Origin: Candidatus Pantoea floridensis
Lineage (GTDB): Bacteria; Pseudomonadota; Gammaproteobacteria; Enterobacterales; Enterobacteriaceae
Assembly (NCBI RefSeq): GCF_900215435.1
Contig: NZ_OCMY01000002.1
Location: 124,001 to 188,000 of the forward strand
Direction of reading: 5' to 3'
Length of the DNA stretch: 64,000 nucleotides
The position numbers and the translations under genes are program-made. Below are positions 17,691-26,501 of this stretch, piece by piece. Below the pieces are notes generated by a model. The model did no database searches. It was not told the origin of the DNA and was given only the letters and a program-made list of their open reading frames with translations. Position 1 is the first letter of the stretch. The number at the start of each line of letters is the position of its first letter.

Positions 17691-19175
17691 TTGCGGAGTT
17701 TGTACGCAGATCATGTATTGGAGCGCATGCAGTTTATGCAGGAGGGGACGCTGCAGCAGCGTTTGCTGAGCTGTATGCAACTGGCTATCGCCGAGGGCAT
17801 TTTCCCGCGGGCTACGCGTTTGCCCGCCACGCGTGATTTAGCGCGCGAGCTGTCGGTGTCGCGTAATACCGTGCTTAACGTCTATGAAAATCTGATGGCG
17901 CAAGGTTATGTCACGGCGCGCACGGGCAGCGGCACCTGGATTGCGGAAAACTTGCCGGAAGGATCGCTGCATACGCCGCGCAACGCTGCCGTAATCGACT
18001 CAATGACGGCAAAACCGGCGGCGCTCTCAAAACGCGGGGCTTCGCTGCTGGGTCACGCCAATGCCTCACCTTATCAGTGGGGCGCGTTCGTGCCCGGAGC
18101 GCCGGATGTTACGCAGTTCCCGCATAAATTATTCAGCCAGATCCAGGCGCGGTTAAACCGCGAGCCGGATGTCGAACGGCTCATTTACAGCAGCCAGGGC
18201 GGCTGCATGCATCTGCGTGAAGCATTGGCGGAATACCTCAGCGTTGCGCGATCGGTGCATGCCAATGCCGATCAAATCATCATTACCGAAGGTATTCATC
18301 AGGCGGTGGATTTGGTCTCACGCGTACTGTGCGATCCTGGCGATCAGGTTTGGATCGAAGAGCCAGGTTACTGGGGCACGCGCAATTTGCTGCGCATCAA
18401 TGGGCTGAAAATACATGCCGTTGCCGTGGATGAGCAGGGACTAATCCCCGATTTACCGGCGCGTAGCCGTGCCCCAAAAATGATTTTTGTGACACCGTCA
18501 CATCAATACCCGCTTGGCGTGCACCTGAGCCTTGAGCGCCGTAAGCAGCTGCTGGACCTGGCGCGCAAGCATAAGACCTGGCTGGTGGAGGATGATTACG
18601 ACAGTGAGTTCCGTTTTTCGGGCCAGCCATTTCCGTCGCTGCAGGGGTTCGAGCCAGATGCACCCGTAATTTATATGGGCACCTTTAGCAAAACGCTCTA
18701 TCCCGCGCTGCGGCTCGGCTATCTGGTGGTGCCGAAAGCGTTAGCGCAGCCGCTGCGGGTAGCGGCGGCAGAGCTCTATCGTGGCGGTCATCTGCTGGTA
18801 CAGCGCGCGCTGGCAGAATTTATTCAGAAAGGCCATTACATGGCGCACATCCGCCGTATGCGTAAGCTTTACAGCCAGCGCCGACGCTTTATGGTCAGCC
18901 TGATTGAACGCTATCTCGGCGCGGCCTTTTTACCGCTGGTGAATCACGAAGCAGGCTTACATCTGGTGATGAACTTACCGATGGGATGCGACGATGTCGC
19001 CGTCGCCGCGCTGGCACTGCGGCGCGGCGTAAAGGTACGTCCGCTGTCGCAATATTACATGCATCCGCAGGAGCGACGCGGCCTACTGCTGGGTTTTGCC
19101 TGTGTCGATGAGCGGCAGTGCCAGGATGCATTTGGTACGTTGAAAGGGTGCCTGGCGGAGATGGGAATTATTTGA
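17691..19175 (+). CDS. MocR/GabR-type PLP-dependent transcriptional regulator
   Basis: I choose the TTG at 17691 as start: AAGGAGG ends seven bases before it, much better than any upstream codon, giving 494 residues. The N-terminus is a GntR winged helix (RDLARELSVSRNTVLNVYEN, GSGTWIAE). From about residue 110 it is a fold-type-I aminotransferase-like domain with the PLP lysine in GTFSKTLYPALRLGY and the Asp pair VEDDYDSEF. Such regulators sense PLP and an amine; B. subtilis GabR activates gabT in response to GABA. It is divergent from gabT across 110 bases and very probably controls gabTP. Confidence 0.85.
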   Translation: MRSLYADHVLERMQFMQEGTLQQRLLSCMQLAIAEGIFPRATRLPATRDLARELSVSRNTVLNVYENLMAQGYVTARTGSGTWIAENLPEGSLHTPRNAAVIDSMTAKPAALSKRGASLLGHANASPYQWGAFVPGAPDVTQFPHKLFSQIQARLNREPDVERLIYSSQGGCMHLREALAEYLSVARSVHANADQIIITEGIHQAVDLVSRVLCDPGDQVWIEEPGYWGTRNLLRINGLKIHAVAVDEQGLIPDLPARSRAPKMIFVTPSHQYPLGVHLSLERRKQLLDLARKHKTWLVEDDYDSEFRFSGQPFPSLQGFEPDAPVIYMGTFSKTLYPALRLGYLVVPKALAQPLRVAAAELYRGGHLLVQRALAEFIQKGHYMAHIRRMRKLYSQRRRFMVSLIERYLGAAFLPLVNHEAGLHLVMNLPMGCDDVAVAALALRRGVKVRPLSQYYMHPQERRGLLLGFACVDERQCQDAFGTLKGCLAEMGII

Positions 19176-19181
19176 TGGAGT

Positions 19182-19246
19182 GGTCGTCATGAATGACGAC
19201 CCTACAGCGCATATTACCTTCGTAGGGGCGTCATTCATGACGACCC
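19182..19246. repeat. REP-like inverted pair, CGTC stem type
   Basis: A minus unit at 19182-19205 has the stem GGTCGTCATGAATGACGACC followed by CTAC. A plus unit follows at 19222-19246, with GTAG at 19222 and the stem GGGCGTCATTCATGACGACC. The heads face each other across 16 bases. It lies between the convergent ends of the gabR-like gene and pdxI. Confidence 0.85.
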
Positions 19247-19263
19247 GGTGTGCAAAGCGATGG

Positions 19264-20121
19264 TTAGGCGATGCTGTCCAAACGACTGACGATTTCAGGC
19301 GTAAGTTTCACGTCAACACTCGCCAGGTTCTGCTTCAGGTGCGCTGGCGATGAGGTACCTGGAATCAGCAGAATGTTCGGTGAACGCTGCAGCAGCCAGG
19401 CCAGCGCCACCTGTAACGGCGTGGCGTTCAGCTCGTTCGCTACGTCGGTTAGCCGATCGGACTGCAGCGGAGAAAAACCACCCAGTGGGAAGAAAGGCAC
19501 GTACGGAATGCCCTGCGCCGCCAGCTGATCGAGCAGCGCCTCGTCCTGACGATTGGCCAGATTGTAGAGGTTCTGCACGCAGGCAATCGGCGTCATTGCT
19601 TGTGCATCGGCCACCTGTTTGGCAGTGACATTGCTTAAGCCGATATGACGAATCAGGCCGCGCTCTTTCAGTTTGATCATCGCCTCAACCTGCGGCTCCA
19701 GTGAACCTTCTTTTGGTCCATGCACGTCCAACATCGAACGCAGATTCACCACTTCAATCACATCGAGTCCAAGATGACGCAGGTTATCTTCAACCGCCTG
19801 TGTCAGCGCCTCCGGGGTGAACGCCGGCAGCCAACCGCCTTTCTCATCACGACGCGCGCCCACTTTGGTGACGATAACCAGATCGTCCGCGTAGGGATGC
19901 AACGCTTTTTTAATCAGCTGGTTGGTAATATGCGGGCCATAAAAATCACTGGTATCAATATGGTTAACACCCGCGCTGATAGCCTCACGCAGTACCTGCA
20001 AAGCCCGCGCTTCGTCTTTGGGCGGGCCAAAGACGCCCGGTCCTGCCAACTGCATGGCGCCGTAACCAAGGCGCGCTACCTGGCGATCGCCAAGGGTATA
20101 AGTTAATGCTGGATGAGACAT
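19264..20121 (-). CDS. pdxI: Aldo/keto reductase, pyridoxal reductase PdxI (YdbC)
   Basis: The start is the ATG at 20121 with GGAG upstream, giving 285 residues. A longer reading frame running back to 20535 lies under the divergent LysR gene and is rejected. RLGYGAMQLAGPGVFGPP and NHIDTSDFYGPHITNQ (catalytic Asp and Tyr of the aldo/keto reductase fold) match E. coli YdbC, as do VTKVGARRDE and the C-terminal ILLIPGTSS NADPH loop. YdbC was renamed PdxI: it reduces pyridoxal to pyridoxine in vitamin B6 salvage. It faces a LysR regulator across 97 bases, which may control it. Confidence 0.85.
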   Translation of the reverse strand: MSHPALTYTLGDRQVARLGYGAMQLAGPGVFGPPKDEARALQVLREAISAGVNHIDTSDFYGPHITNQLIKKALHPYADDLVIVTKVGARRDEKGGWLPAFTPEALTQAVEDNLRHLGLDVIEVVNLRSMLDVHGPKEGSLEPQVEAMIKLKERGLIRHIGLSNVTAKQVADAQAMTPIACVQNLYNLANRQDEALLDQLAAQGIPYVPFFPLGGFSPLQSDRLTDVANELNATPLQVALAWLLQRSPNILLIPGTSSPAHLKQNLASVDVKLTPEIVSRLDSIA

Positions 20122-20218
20122 GGGAAGCTCCTTTGTCAGTGTGTAGAGTGATTGTAATCGCCCCAGCGCTGTGCAACTATCCGTGCAAATCGGGACACAG
20201 TGTACGAGGTGGCGAACA

Positions 20219-21124
20219 ATGGCAGTAGATATCGCACTGCTGCACGCGGTAGTCGCGGTGGCAAAAGCCGGGGGCTTTCGCGAGGCGGCGCGCATGACGG
20301 GGAGTAATCCGTCGCGTCTGAGTGATGCAGTACGGCGGGCAGAAGAGCAGCTTGGCGTGCGCTTGTTTAATCGCACCACGCGCACCGTGGCGTTAACTGA
20401 AGCTGGCAGGGCGCTGATGTCGCGCTTACTGCCTGCGATGAACGAAGTGGATGCGGCACTGGATGCGCTAAATACCTTCCGTGATACCCCGGGCGGCACG
20501 TTGCGTTTGAATGTCCCGGTCAGCGCCGCGCGCATTGTGTTACCCGCGATTGTGCCGGGCTTTCTCCAGCGCTACCCGGATATCCAGCTGGAAGTGGTGG
20601 CGGAGAGCAATGTTCAGGATGTGTTCCGCGACAGCTGTGATGCTGGCGTGCGTTATGACGATCATCTGGAACAGGATATGGTGGCGCTGCCGATTGGCCC
20701 TCGCACCCAGCGCTTTGCGTTAGCGGCGGCCCCCGCTTATCTGGCCCAGTTCGGCACGCTGCAGCATCCGCGGGATCTCATGCAGCATCGGTGTTTATAC
20801 GGACGCTATGCGACCGGCGTGGTAGCCGAATGGGAATTTACGCGCGGTGAAGAAACCGTGCGCCTGCAGCCAAAAGGCCCGCTGATTTGCAGTATCGGCG
20901 CGGCCATGGATCTCACGGTTCAGGCCGCAATTGCCGGTTCCGGCGTGGTGTATCTGTTCGAGGATTGGCTGAAACCGGCGCTTGACAGCGGTAGTCTGCA
21001 ACCGATTCTGCCCGAATGGTGGCAAAGCTTCACCGGCCTGTGGCTGTATTACAACGATCGCCGTTTAATCCCGGCGCCGCTGCAGGCCTTTCTGGATTAT
21101 GTGCGTGAGCTTAATGCCGCGTGA
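20219..21124 (+). CDS. LysR-family transcriptional regulator
   Basis: The start is ATG 20219 (301 residues), preceded by GAGG; an earlier frame start at 20171 overlaps the promoter region. The helix-turn-helix reads GGFREAARMTGSNPSRLSDAVRR, then LFNRTTRTVALTEAGR, followed by a LysR substrate domain with the subgroup pattern RLNVPVSAARIVLPAIVPGFL. It is of the group often paired with oxidoreductase genes and lies divergent from pdxI, so it is a candidate repressor or activator of that gene. Its inducer is unknown. Confidence 0.83.
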   Translation: MAVDIALLHAVVAVAKAGGFREAARMTGSNPSRLSDAVRRAEEQLGVRLFNRTTRTVALTEAGRALMSRLLPAMNEVDAALDALNTFRDTPGGTLRLNVPVSAARIVLPAIVPGFLQRYPDIQLEVVAESNVQDVFRDSCDAGVRYDDHLEQDMVALPIGPRTQRFALAAAPAYLAQFGTLQHPRDLMQHRCLYGRYATGVVAEWEFTRGEETVRLQPKGPLICSIGAAMDLTVQAAIAGSGVVYLFEDWLKPALDSGSLQPILPEWWQSFTGLWLYYNDRRLIPAPLQAFLDYVRELNAA

Positions 21125-21156
21125 CTGGCTGATAAATTAACGCAACCTAATAAATA

Positions 21157-21176
21157 AAGCGGATTTTCATCCGCTT
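21157..21176 (-). terminator. Terminator at the end of the T6SS operon
   Basis: AAGCGGAT / ATCCGCTT is an 8-bp stem with a TTTC loop, flanked by TTATT on the plus side and TTTATTTATTAGG on the minus side. It is suited to stopping transcription from both the LysR gene and the T6SS operon. Confidence 0.75.
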
Positions 21177-21183
21177 ATTCACA

Positions 21184-21534
21184 TTAAAACTCGCGCTTAG
21201 AGTTGTAGTGCGCCTCTTCAGCAGGCACACCTTTAGCTACCGTATCGCGCAAATCATTCTTCGTTACGTTAAACATTTCAGGCGCATCTTTCATCAATGC
21301 CTGTTTATGCGCCTGTAACTGCTGTTGTAACCCAACAAAGGTGCTGCCCATTTGTTCCATCATGGATTTACATGCGCCATTACTCTGCATAGCAACCGCA
21401 GCGGAAGAATCCATACCGGATAAACTCATTGATGCGCATGACTGCGTAAAATTTTCCTGAAGAGAACGGTGTACGCTATCGGCGGTTGAATTGCCGCTTT
21501 GCGCTGCTGCAAGAATATCTTCTTTATTAATCAT
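21184..21534 (-). CDS. Unknown 116-aa protein, last gene of the T6SS operon
   Basis: A 116-residue, probably mostly helical protein. It has two Cys residues in the central part (QSCASMSLSG, SNGACKSMMEQ), a Ser/Met-rich middle and a charged tail ending KREF. There is no signal peptide or membrane segment. AAGGAG lies seven bases before the ATG and only 25 bases separate it from tssM, with the terminator directly after it, so it belongs to the secretion operon. I do not recognise a family. It could be an accessory component, a chaperone, or a small effector or immunity protein; nothing in the sequence decides between these. Confidence 0.75.
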   Translation of the reverse strand: MINKEDILAAAQSGNSTADSVHRSLQENFTQSCASMSLSGMDSSAAVAMQSNGACKSMMEQMGSTFVGLQQQLQAHKQALMKDAPEMFNVTKNDLRDTVAKGVPAEEAHYNSKREF

Positions 21535-21559
21535 GAATAACTCCTTGTCATTGCTGGGA

Positions 21560-24500
21560 TTAAGGACATTTAAAATTGCGCAACGCGCGGGACCATAATG
21601 GGAAGTTTTGTTGCGCTGAGCGGATAGTAAACGCGAAGCTTCCTGGCATACCGTTCAGCATCATCAACAGCTCTCGCGTATCACTACTCATGTTGCTGAC
21701 CGTCGCGCGATCATAAAGTCGGAATAGGGCCCAGGGACCTTCGAACATCGCGGTCTGCAAGCTGCCGTCATTGGCTTTGAAAGTGAGGCGAATATAGGTG
21801 CCACCTTTTGGGCCTGGCCATTCCACCCGCTCCGGTTGACTTTGACCGTGGCTATAACGGATAACCTGTCCATCAATATCCAGTACGGCTTCAGAGATGT
21901 TGCTGCTGAGCGTCATTGGCGTGAGGAAAAAGGTTAACGCCATATTTCCGCTGCTGTTAAGCCAGCTTTCACGAATTTTCGCCGCACTTTCAAAAGATCG
22001 GACGGTACCTGCTGAAATTAAGCTTGGATCCTTTGCGCGCCAGGGTCGCTGGTTAACATCAACCAGCGACGCGAGGTTTTGGTCGAAAAAGCGCTGTAAG
22101 CTGCCATCTTTTGCAAACAGGCGAGAGAAATCGTTAATGCCAATTTCGTTTTTGGCCGTGGTGGAAAACGGATAACGATTGGCGATGATATTTTTACCTT
22201 CACCGGTGGTCAGTGACGCCGTATTGCTTGAGAGTTTCTGCCGAATCTGCGCCAGGGTCTGGCTTTGGCCGCGTTCAATCAGATCCATCATGACGCTCCT
22301 GACCGGATCGGGATAACGCGCGGCATCAATGCGGGCGCGCTTTAAGCCATCATCCGGCGACTGGGCATTACTCTCGCTGCTATTAAGACGAACCGATGCC
22401 GCCGCCAGCAGATTATAAAGCTCGTTAAAAGTGCGCTGGAGGCTGTCATTGCCAACATTGCTTTTCGCTAACTCAAGTCCCAGCCGCCGCAGTGGCTGAA
22501 AACGATCCTCAACGGCCTGTTCTGGCGTGAGTTTAAAGCGTGAACGATCGCCGGAGATCTCATCGACAATGTCCCGCTTTTGCTTCTGCAAGCTGTAACG
22601 CTGTCGGTCAAACCAACTGGTTGCACCGGCATCATCGCGTCCGGTAAGGCTGGTTTCACGGGTAATGAAGCGGATTAAATTGGCTAACGATGAAGAGGGG
22701 TCCGCTAACTGGCGCGCGAGTGATGCCGCATCATCAATGCTTTGCACCGGTCTGGCACGGATATCTTTAATAAAGTCGGCCCAGTGATTGGCATATTCCA
22801 GCAGATAGAGTTTGCGCGTTTCATCCATCAGACGTTGGGTTGCGGTGACCATTTCAAGGTTCGAGGCGCTGTCCTTGTCCGCCATCACCCAGGATTCCTC
22901 CTCGAGTACCGCTTTGGACATGTTTTCTACTTCCGGCAACACCACATCGCGATAGCTGGATCGAGTATAGAAGCCGGGTACCGCAACATCGTTAACCGTG
23001 GCGTCGCTTTTACGTCTCAGTGTTAGCATGACGTCACTGCCTGCCGCATTCGCGAGCGTTACATCTGGCATCGCCAGCGCATGGGAACTCTCCCTCAAAC
23101 GGTTAATCACCCGCATCTGCTGCGGGATTTCCGCCGCTCTCACCCGTGCCAGCCGCACCAGATTTACATCAGGTTTCAGCGCCGGCGTTGCCGCTAATGA
23201 GAATAACGCCTTCAGATGATAACCAAACAAGGTTTTATTATTGCTGGCGTATCCCGGCGGCGCGAACCGATCCCAGCGCGCCATAAACCAATTATTTAAG
23301 GCAACCGGATCGCGATGTGCCGGATCAACCAGCATCATATAAACTTTTAGCGTGTCGTAGACATCATCTTTATGGGTATTGGCGTCCTGCTGGAGCGCAT
23401 CGACAATATAGGCTTGCACCGCCGGCCAGAAGATTTTGAGCAAATGACGATGCCAGGTAGCGGTCGCGGCATCGTTGAGCGCCAGATGTTCGACATAAGG
23501 ATTCAGGGGCAGGGTATCGACGCTTTCCAGCTGGGCGTTCATATAGCCAAGCTGCTCATAGGCGGCGATCAGATTTTCACCCGGACGCTGCGTCGCCGGG
23601 ACCTCACGCACTAAGCGGCGGGTTTCATCGAAGGTGGCATTCACGTAGCCGATATAATCCTTCTCCCATTGGTAATAACGCAACAGCCCCCAACCCGCAC
23701 CACTCAGAAAAAGTAGTACCAATACAGAGCCGACTAATCGCCGAATCGCTACGGCAGCGGAACGCTGGCCCCCCGAGGTGAGAATATGGCGCTCGGTAAT
23801 GGCATGGTCGAATCCCGATTGCCACAGTTCCGTGGTGGGATGTGTAGTGGATGATGATCCCCATGATGTTGCGACGTTGAGCGGATCCAGCGCTATCTGG
23901 CGAGCGCTGCCCAACCAGATGTGCCGTAGCTGAACTTCGTAGCCTACGGGCGAGGAGGGAAAGATCTGATTGATCAAGCTGAACAGCGGCCTGCTCAGCG
24001 TGCCAAGGCTCTCTATGAGTTGCAGAAGCTGGTGTCGCTCGGTTTCTGAATTCACGTCGTGGATCAGTTCCAGTACGTACTGGCTAATGCGCACCAGTAG
24101 TGCTGCAAATGCCTGCTCGGCATGTTTTTGGCCCGCCTCAATACTGAATCCAATACCCTGCCTGCGTAAATTGTCGCTCATCATGGCGAGCAAAGAGGCA
24201 CCTCCGGGCAGTTGATCGAGGTGTGAAAGCATCAGGTAAACCGGAAGATCGCAGCGCGCATCATTGGCGCAGCCGAGCAGGCGAGCACGCAGGGTGTCCG
24301 CCAGCGCTTTATGCTCGGATAAGGAAGCCTGGAGCAGCCAGTGCGCATCCAGACAGAGGAAGATGCCATCGATCGGCGGAAACCCGCGCTTGCGTCGCAG
24401 CAGGCGAAGTAATGAGGTGCGGGCTTTATCGGCTCTGACGCTGTCTTCACTCTGTGCCCAGCTGCCGGGGGTATCTATCCAGATGGCGTCACGTGTCAAC

Positions 24501-24994
24501 CACCAGTTGCACTCTTGCGTTGGCCCGGTGCCGGTTGTCGCATGCAGTCCATACTGTTCTGCCAACAGGAACGTTTGTTGGCTTTCACTCAGCAGTGAAG
24601 TCTTACCGCTGTCCTGCGGCCCGATGACCAAAAACCACGGACGATCGCGCAGCCAGGGCTGATAAAGCCGATAACACATGCGCCGCCAGTATGTCCGCTG
24701 TTCACTTAATCCGACGTAGCGCAGGGTTGATACTGCATCATAGAAGCGGTGATTGCTCACCGCAGAAACGGGCGCCCGGCGGGCAAACGGCGTGAAGAGT
24801 TTGCCAGACATCCAGCTGAAGCAGCGCGCGATCCACGGCCACACGGCCCAGAACAACAGCAGGCCGACTAAGATGGCGCGAGGCCACTGGCTTGCAAGGG
24901 GAAACCAACGACCAATCGCAATCAGCGGACCAATCCACCAGATCACTGCGCTGACCACAAGAGCAAATATAAGTATAAAAAGATGACGAAACAT
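21560..24994 (-). CDS. tssM: Type VI secretion inner-membrane protein TssM (IcmF)
   Basis: A 1144-residue TssM. Two membrane segments lie in the first 60 residues and a third near 405-430 (LVGSVLVLLFLSGAGWGLL). A cytoplasmic GTPase-like domain lies between them with Walker A GPQDSGKT (125-132). The rest is periplasmic, with the C-terminal region that contacts TssJ. TssM forms the membrane complex with TssL and TssJ that anchors the baseplate and spans the periplasm. The length is normal for the family and no breaks are seen. GGACAG precedes the ATG, and it starts 13 bases after tssL. Confidence 0.92.
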   Translation of the reverse strand: MFRHLFILIFALVVSAVIWWIGPLIAIGRWFPLASQWPRAILVGLLLFWAVWPWIARCFSWMSGKLFTPFARRAPVSAVSNHRFYDAVSTLRYVGLSEQRTYWRRMCYRLYQPWLRDRPWFLVIGPQDSGKTSLLSESQQTFLLAEQYGLHATTGTGPTQECNWWLTRDAIWIDTPGSWAQSEDSVRADKARTSLLRLLRRKRGFPPIDGIFLCLDAHWLLQASLSEHKALADTLRARLLGCANDARCDLPVYLMLSHLDQLPGGASLLAMMSDNLRRQGIGFSIEAGQKHAEQAFAALLVRISQYVLELIHDVNSETERHQLLQLIESLGTLSRPLFSLINQIFPSSPVGYEVQLRHIWLGSARQIALDPLNVATSWGSSSTTHPTTELWQSGFDHAITERHILTSGGQRSAAVAIRRLVGSVLVLLFLSGAGWGLLRYYQWEKDYIGYVNATFDETRRLVREVPATQRPGENLIAAYEQLGYMNAQLESVDTLPLNPYVEHLALNDAATATWHRHLLKIFWPAVQAYIVDALQQDANTHKDDVYDTLKVYMMLVDPAHRDPVALNNWFMARWDRFAPPGYASNNKTLFGYHLKALFSLAATPALKPDVNLVRLARVRAAEIPQQMRVINRLRESSHALAMPDVTLANAAGSDVMLTLRRKSDATVNDVAVPGFYTRSSYRDVVLPEVENMSKAVLEEESWVMADKDSASNLEMVTATQRLMDETRKLYLLEYANHWADFIKDIRARPVQSIDDAASLARQLADPSSSLANLIRFITRETSLTGRDDAGATSWFDRQRYSLQKQKRDIVDEISGDRSRFKLTPEQAVEDRFQPLRRLGLELAKSNVGNDSLQRTFNELYNLLAAASVRLNSSESNAQSPDDGLKRARIDAARYPDPVRSVMMDLIERGQSQTLAQIRQKLSSNTASLTTGEGKNIIANRYPFSTTAKNEIGINDFSRLFAKDGSLQRFFDQNLASLVDVNQRPWRAKDPSLISAGTVRSFESAAKIRESWLNSSGNMALTFFLTPMTLSSNISEAVLDIDGQVIRYSHGQSQPERVEWPGPKGGTYIRLTFKANDGSLQTAMFEGPWALFRLYDRATVSNMSSDTRELLMMLNGMPGSFAFTIRSAQQNFPLWSRALRNFKCP

Positions 24995-25007
24995 GAACTG
25001 TCCTTAG

Positions 25008-26501
25008 TTACGGATTCCTGGCTGCCGCGCGAACGTCCTCAACGGCTTGCTGTGTCGCTTCATCCTGGCGCTGGCCAATCTTCCACAAAATATCAACGCG
25101 TCGGTTGCGCTTACGTCCTGCTTCCGTGGTGTTTTCAGCCAGCGGATCGGTATCACCTTTGCCCGTGGCATCAATGTTGCGTTGATATTTACTGTTGGTT
25201 TGCATGACAGAACGGAGCTTGTTGGCCACCGTATCCGCGCGCTCTTTTGACAAGATCAAGTTGGACTGCGTCGGATTTTTGCGGAACGGTTCGCTATCGG
25301 TATGGCCAATCACTTCCAGATCGCCCGGCCATGGCGCAAGAGCCGCTCCCAGGCGCTCGATGTTGCGCTTATTCACGAAGTCGGGCAGCAAGGTTGCTTT
25401 TCCGGTTGCGAACGCACCATCTGAAGTAAAAATTAACAGCCAGCCCTGAGGATCTTTTCTCACTTCAAGCCAGCCCTCCTGCAGAATTTCTGGCAGCGGC
25501 TGCGGCAAGGTCGACATGATGTTAATCCGCCGCGGTTCTGGTGGCGTCCAGGCAAGGATTGCATTACGTAATGTGCGGGCATCGTCATGCAGTCGCCAGC
25601 TGGCGTAAGCGTAAATAGCGCTCAGCGCCAGTACACCGAACATCAGCAGGCGTAGGGGCGTAATCACGCGCTTTTTAGGCACCACGCGGTGGGACTGTGC
25701 ATCCGCTAGAGTTTGGGTTGGATGGTTTAAGTAGAGCAGTACGTCCAGCTGGTGGCGCAGATCGGCCAACAGCAGCGGACCCCGCTCAATCATGGCGTAT
25801 TTACCATAAAAGCCCAGCGACAAAATCAGGTCATAGAATTGCAGAACATCCTGATGCGTCTGCGGAGATTGCCAGTACTGATTGAGGTGATCGAAACATT
25901 TCTCGCCGCCCCATGCATCCTGGTAATACTCCACCAGCAGCGAGAGCGGCGCGCTGGTGTTATTGCGGTTTAGCGTTTCATCAATCCAGGTGAAGAGGAG
26001 GTAAGTAAGATGATTAATGATCTCACTGGTATAGCCTTGCTGGAGTAAAACCTGTTGAAAATATTGGGCTTCACGTACCCACTGCGCGCGTTGAATGTCA
26101 TCGTGACGTTGTCCGCTTTTTTTATACTGCTCGACCATCAGAATGAGCGGAAAGGCAGCTTTAATCAGCGGATTTGCCCATTCGCTGTAAGTTTGCCCAG
26201 GACGCGATAAGACGTTGCGCGCGGCTAGCAGCGTACTCTCCGTTTGAAACGGCGAGGTGATATCGGCGTTGGCGCTCTCCTTGGAGGGTTCTGCAGCAAG
26301 CGCGTGAGTTGGCGTATGGGCATGCGCATTGCCGCTGCTTTCGGTTTTTTTCAGACCCGCCATCGTGGCACCCACCAGCGAAGTGGTAGCCAGCAGGGAA
26401 GCCTGGTGCGACAGATTTAGCGCGTTGTTCTGCTGACGCGTGTCATCGTTTTCACGCTGCAGGTTAAGCGCCTCACGTATTTTGCGTTCGAAGTCGTTCA
26501 T
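25008..26501 (-). CDS. tssL: Type VI secretion protein TssL with C-terminal OmpA domain
   Basis: A 497-residue fusion form of TssL. The cytoplasmic IcmH/DotU domain covers about residues 95-265. A single membrane span lies at 283-303 (LRLLMFGVLALSAIYAYAS) and a periplasmic OmpA-like peptidoglycan-binding domain at 358-475, with GHTDS (399-403) and NRRVDI (466-471). It is the membrane-complex subunit that holds TssM and contacts TssK; the OmpA part should tether the complex to the cell wall. The first 90 residues are low-complexity. GGGAGG precedes the ATG, which overlaps the tssK stop. Confidence 0.92.
   Translation of the reverse strand: MNDFERKIREALNLQRENDDTRQQNNALNLSHQASLLATTSLVGATMAGLKKTESSGNAHAHTPTHALAAEPSKESANADITSPFQTESTLLAARNVLSRPGQTYSEWANPLIKAAFPLILMVEQYKKSGQRHDDIQRAQWVREAQYFQQVLLQQGYTSEIINHLTYLLFTWIDETLNRNNTSAPLSLLVEYYQDAWGGEKCFDHLNQYWQSPQTHQDVLQFYDLILSLGFYGKYAMIERGPLLLADLRHQLDVLLYLNHPTQTLADAQSHRVVPKKRVITPLRLLMFGVLALSAIYAYASWRLHDDARTLRNAILAWTPPEPRRINIMSTLPQPLPEILQEGWLEVRKDPQGWLLIFTSDGAFATGKATLLPDFVNKRNIERLGAALAPWPGDLEVIGHTDSEPFRKNPTQSNLILSKERADTVANKLRSVMQTNSKYQRNIDATGKGDTDPLAENTTEAGRKRNRRVDILWKIGQRQDEATQQAVEDVRAAARNP

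Noticed and set aside
20122-20535. In-frame N-terminal extension of pdxI making a 423-aa protein
   Set aside because: The extension lies antisense under the divergent LysR gene, is Arg/Ser-rich, and the ATG at 20121 has a good ribosome-binding site and matches the YdbC start.
23970-24662. Plus-strand frames within tssM and other long T6SS genes
   Set aside because: They are antisense to intact, recognisable genes, rich in Arg/Ser/Cys, and lack ribosome-binding sites.
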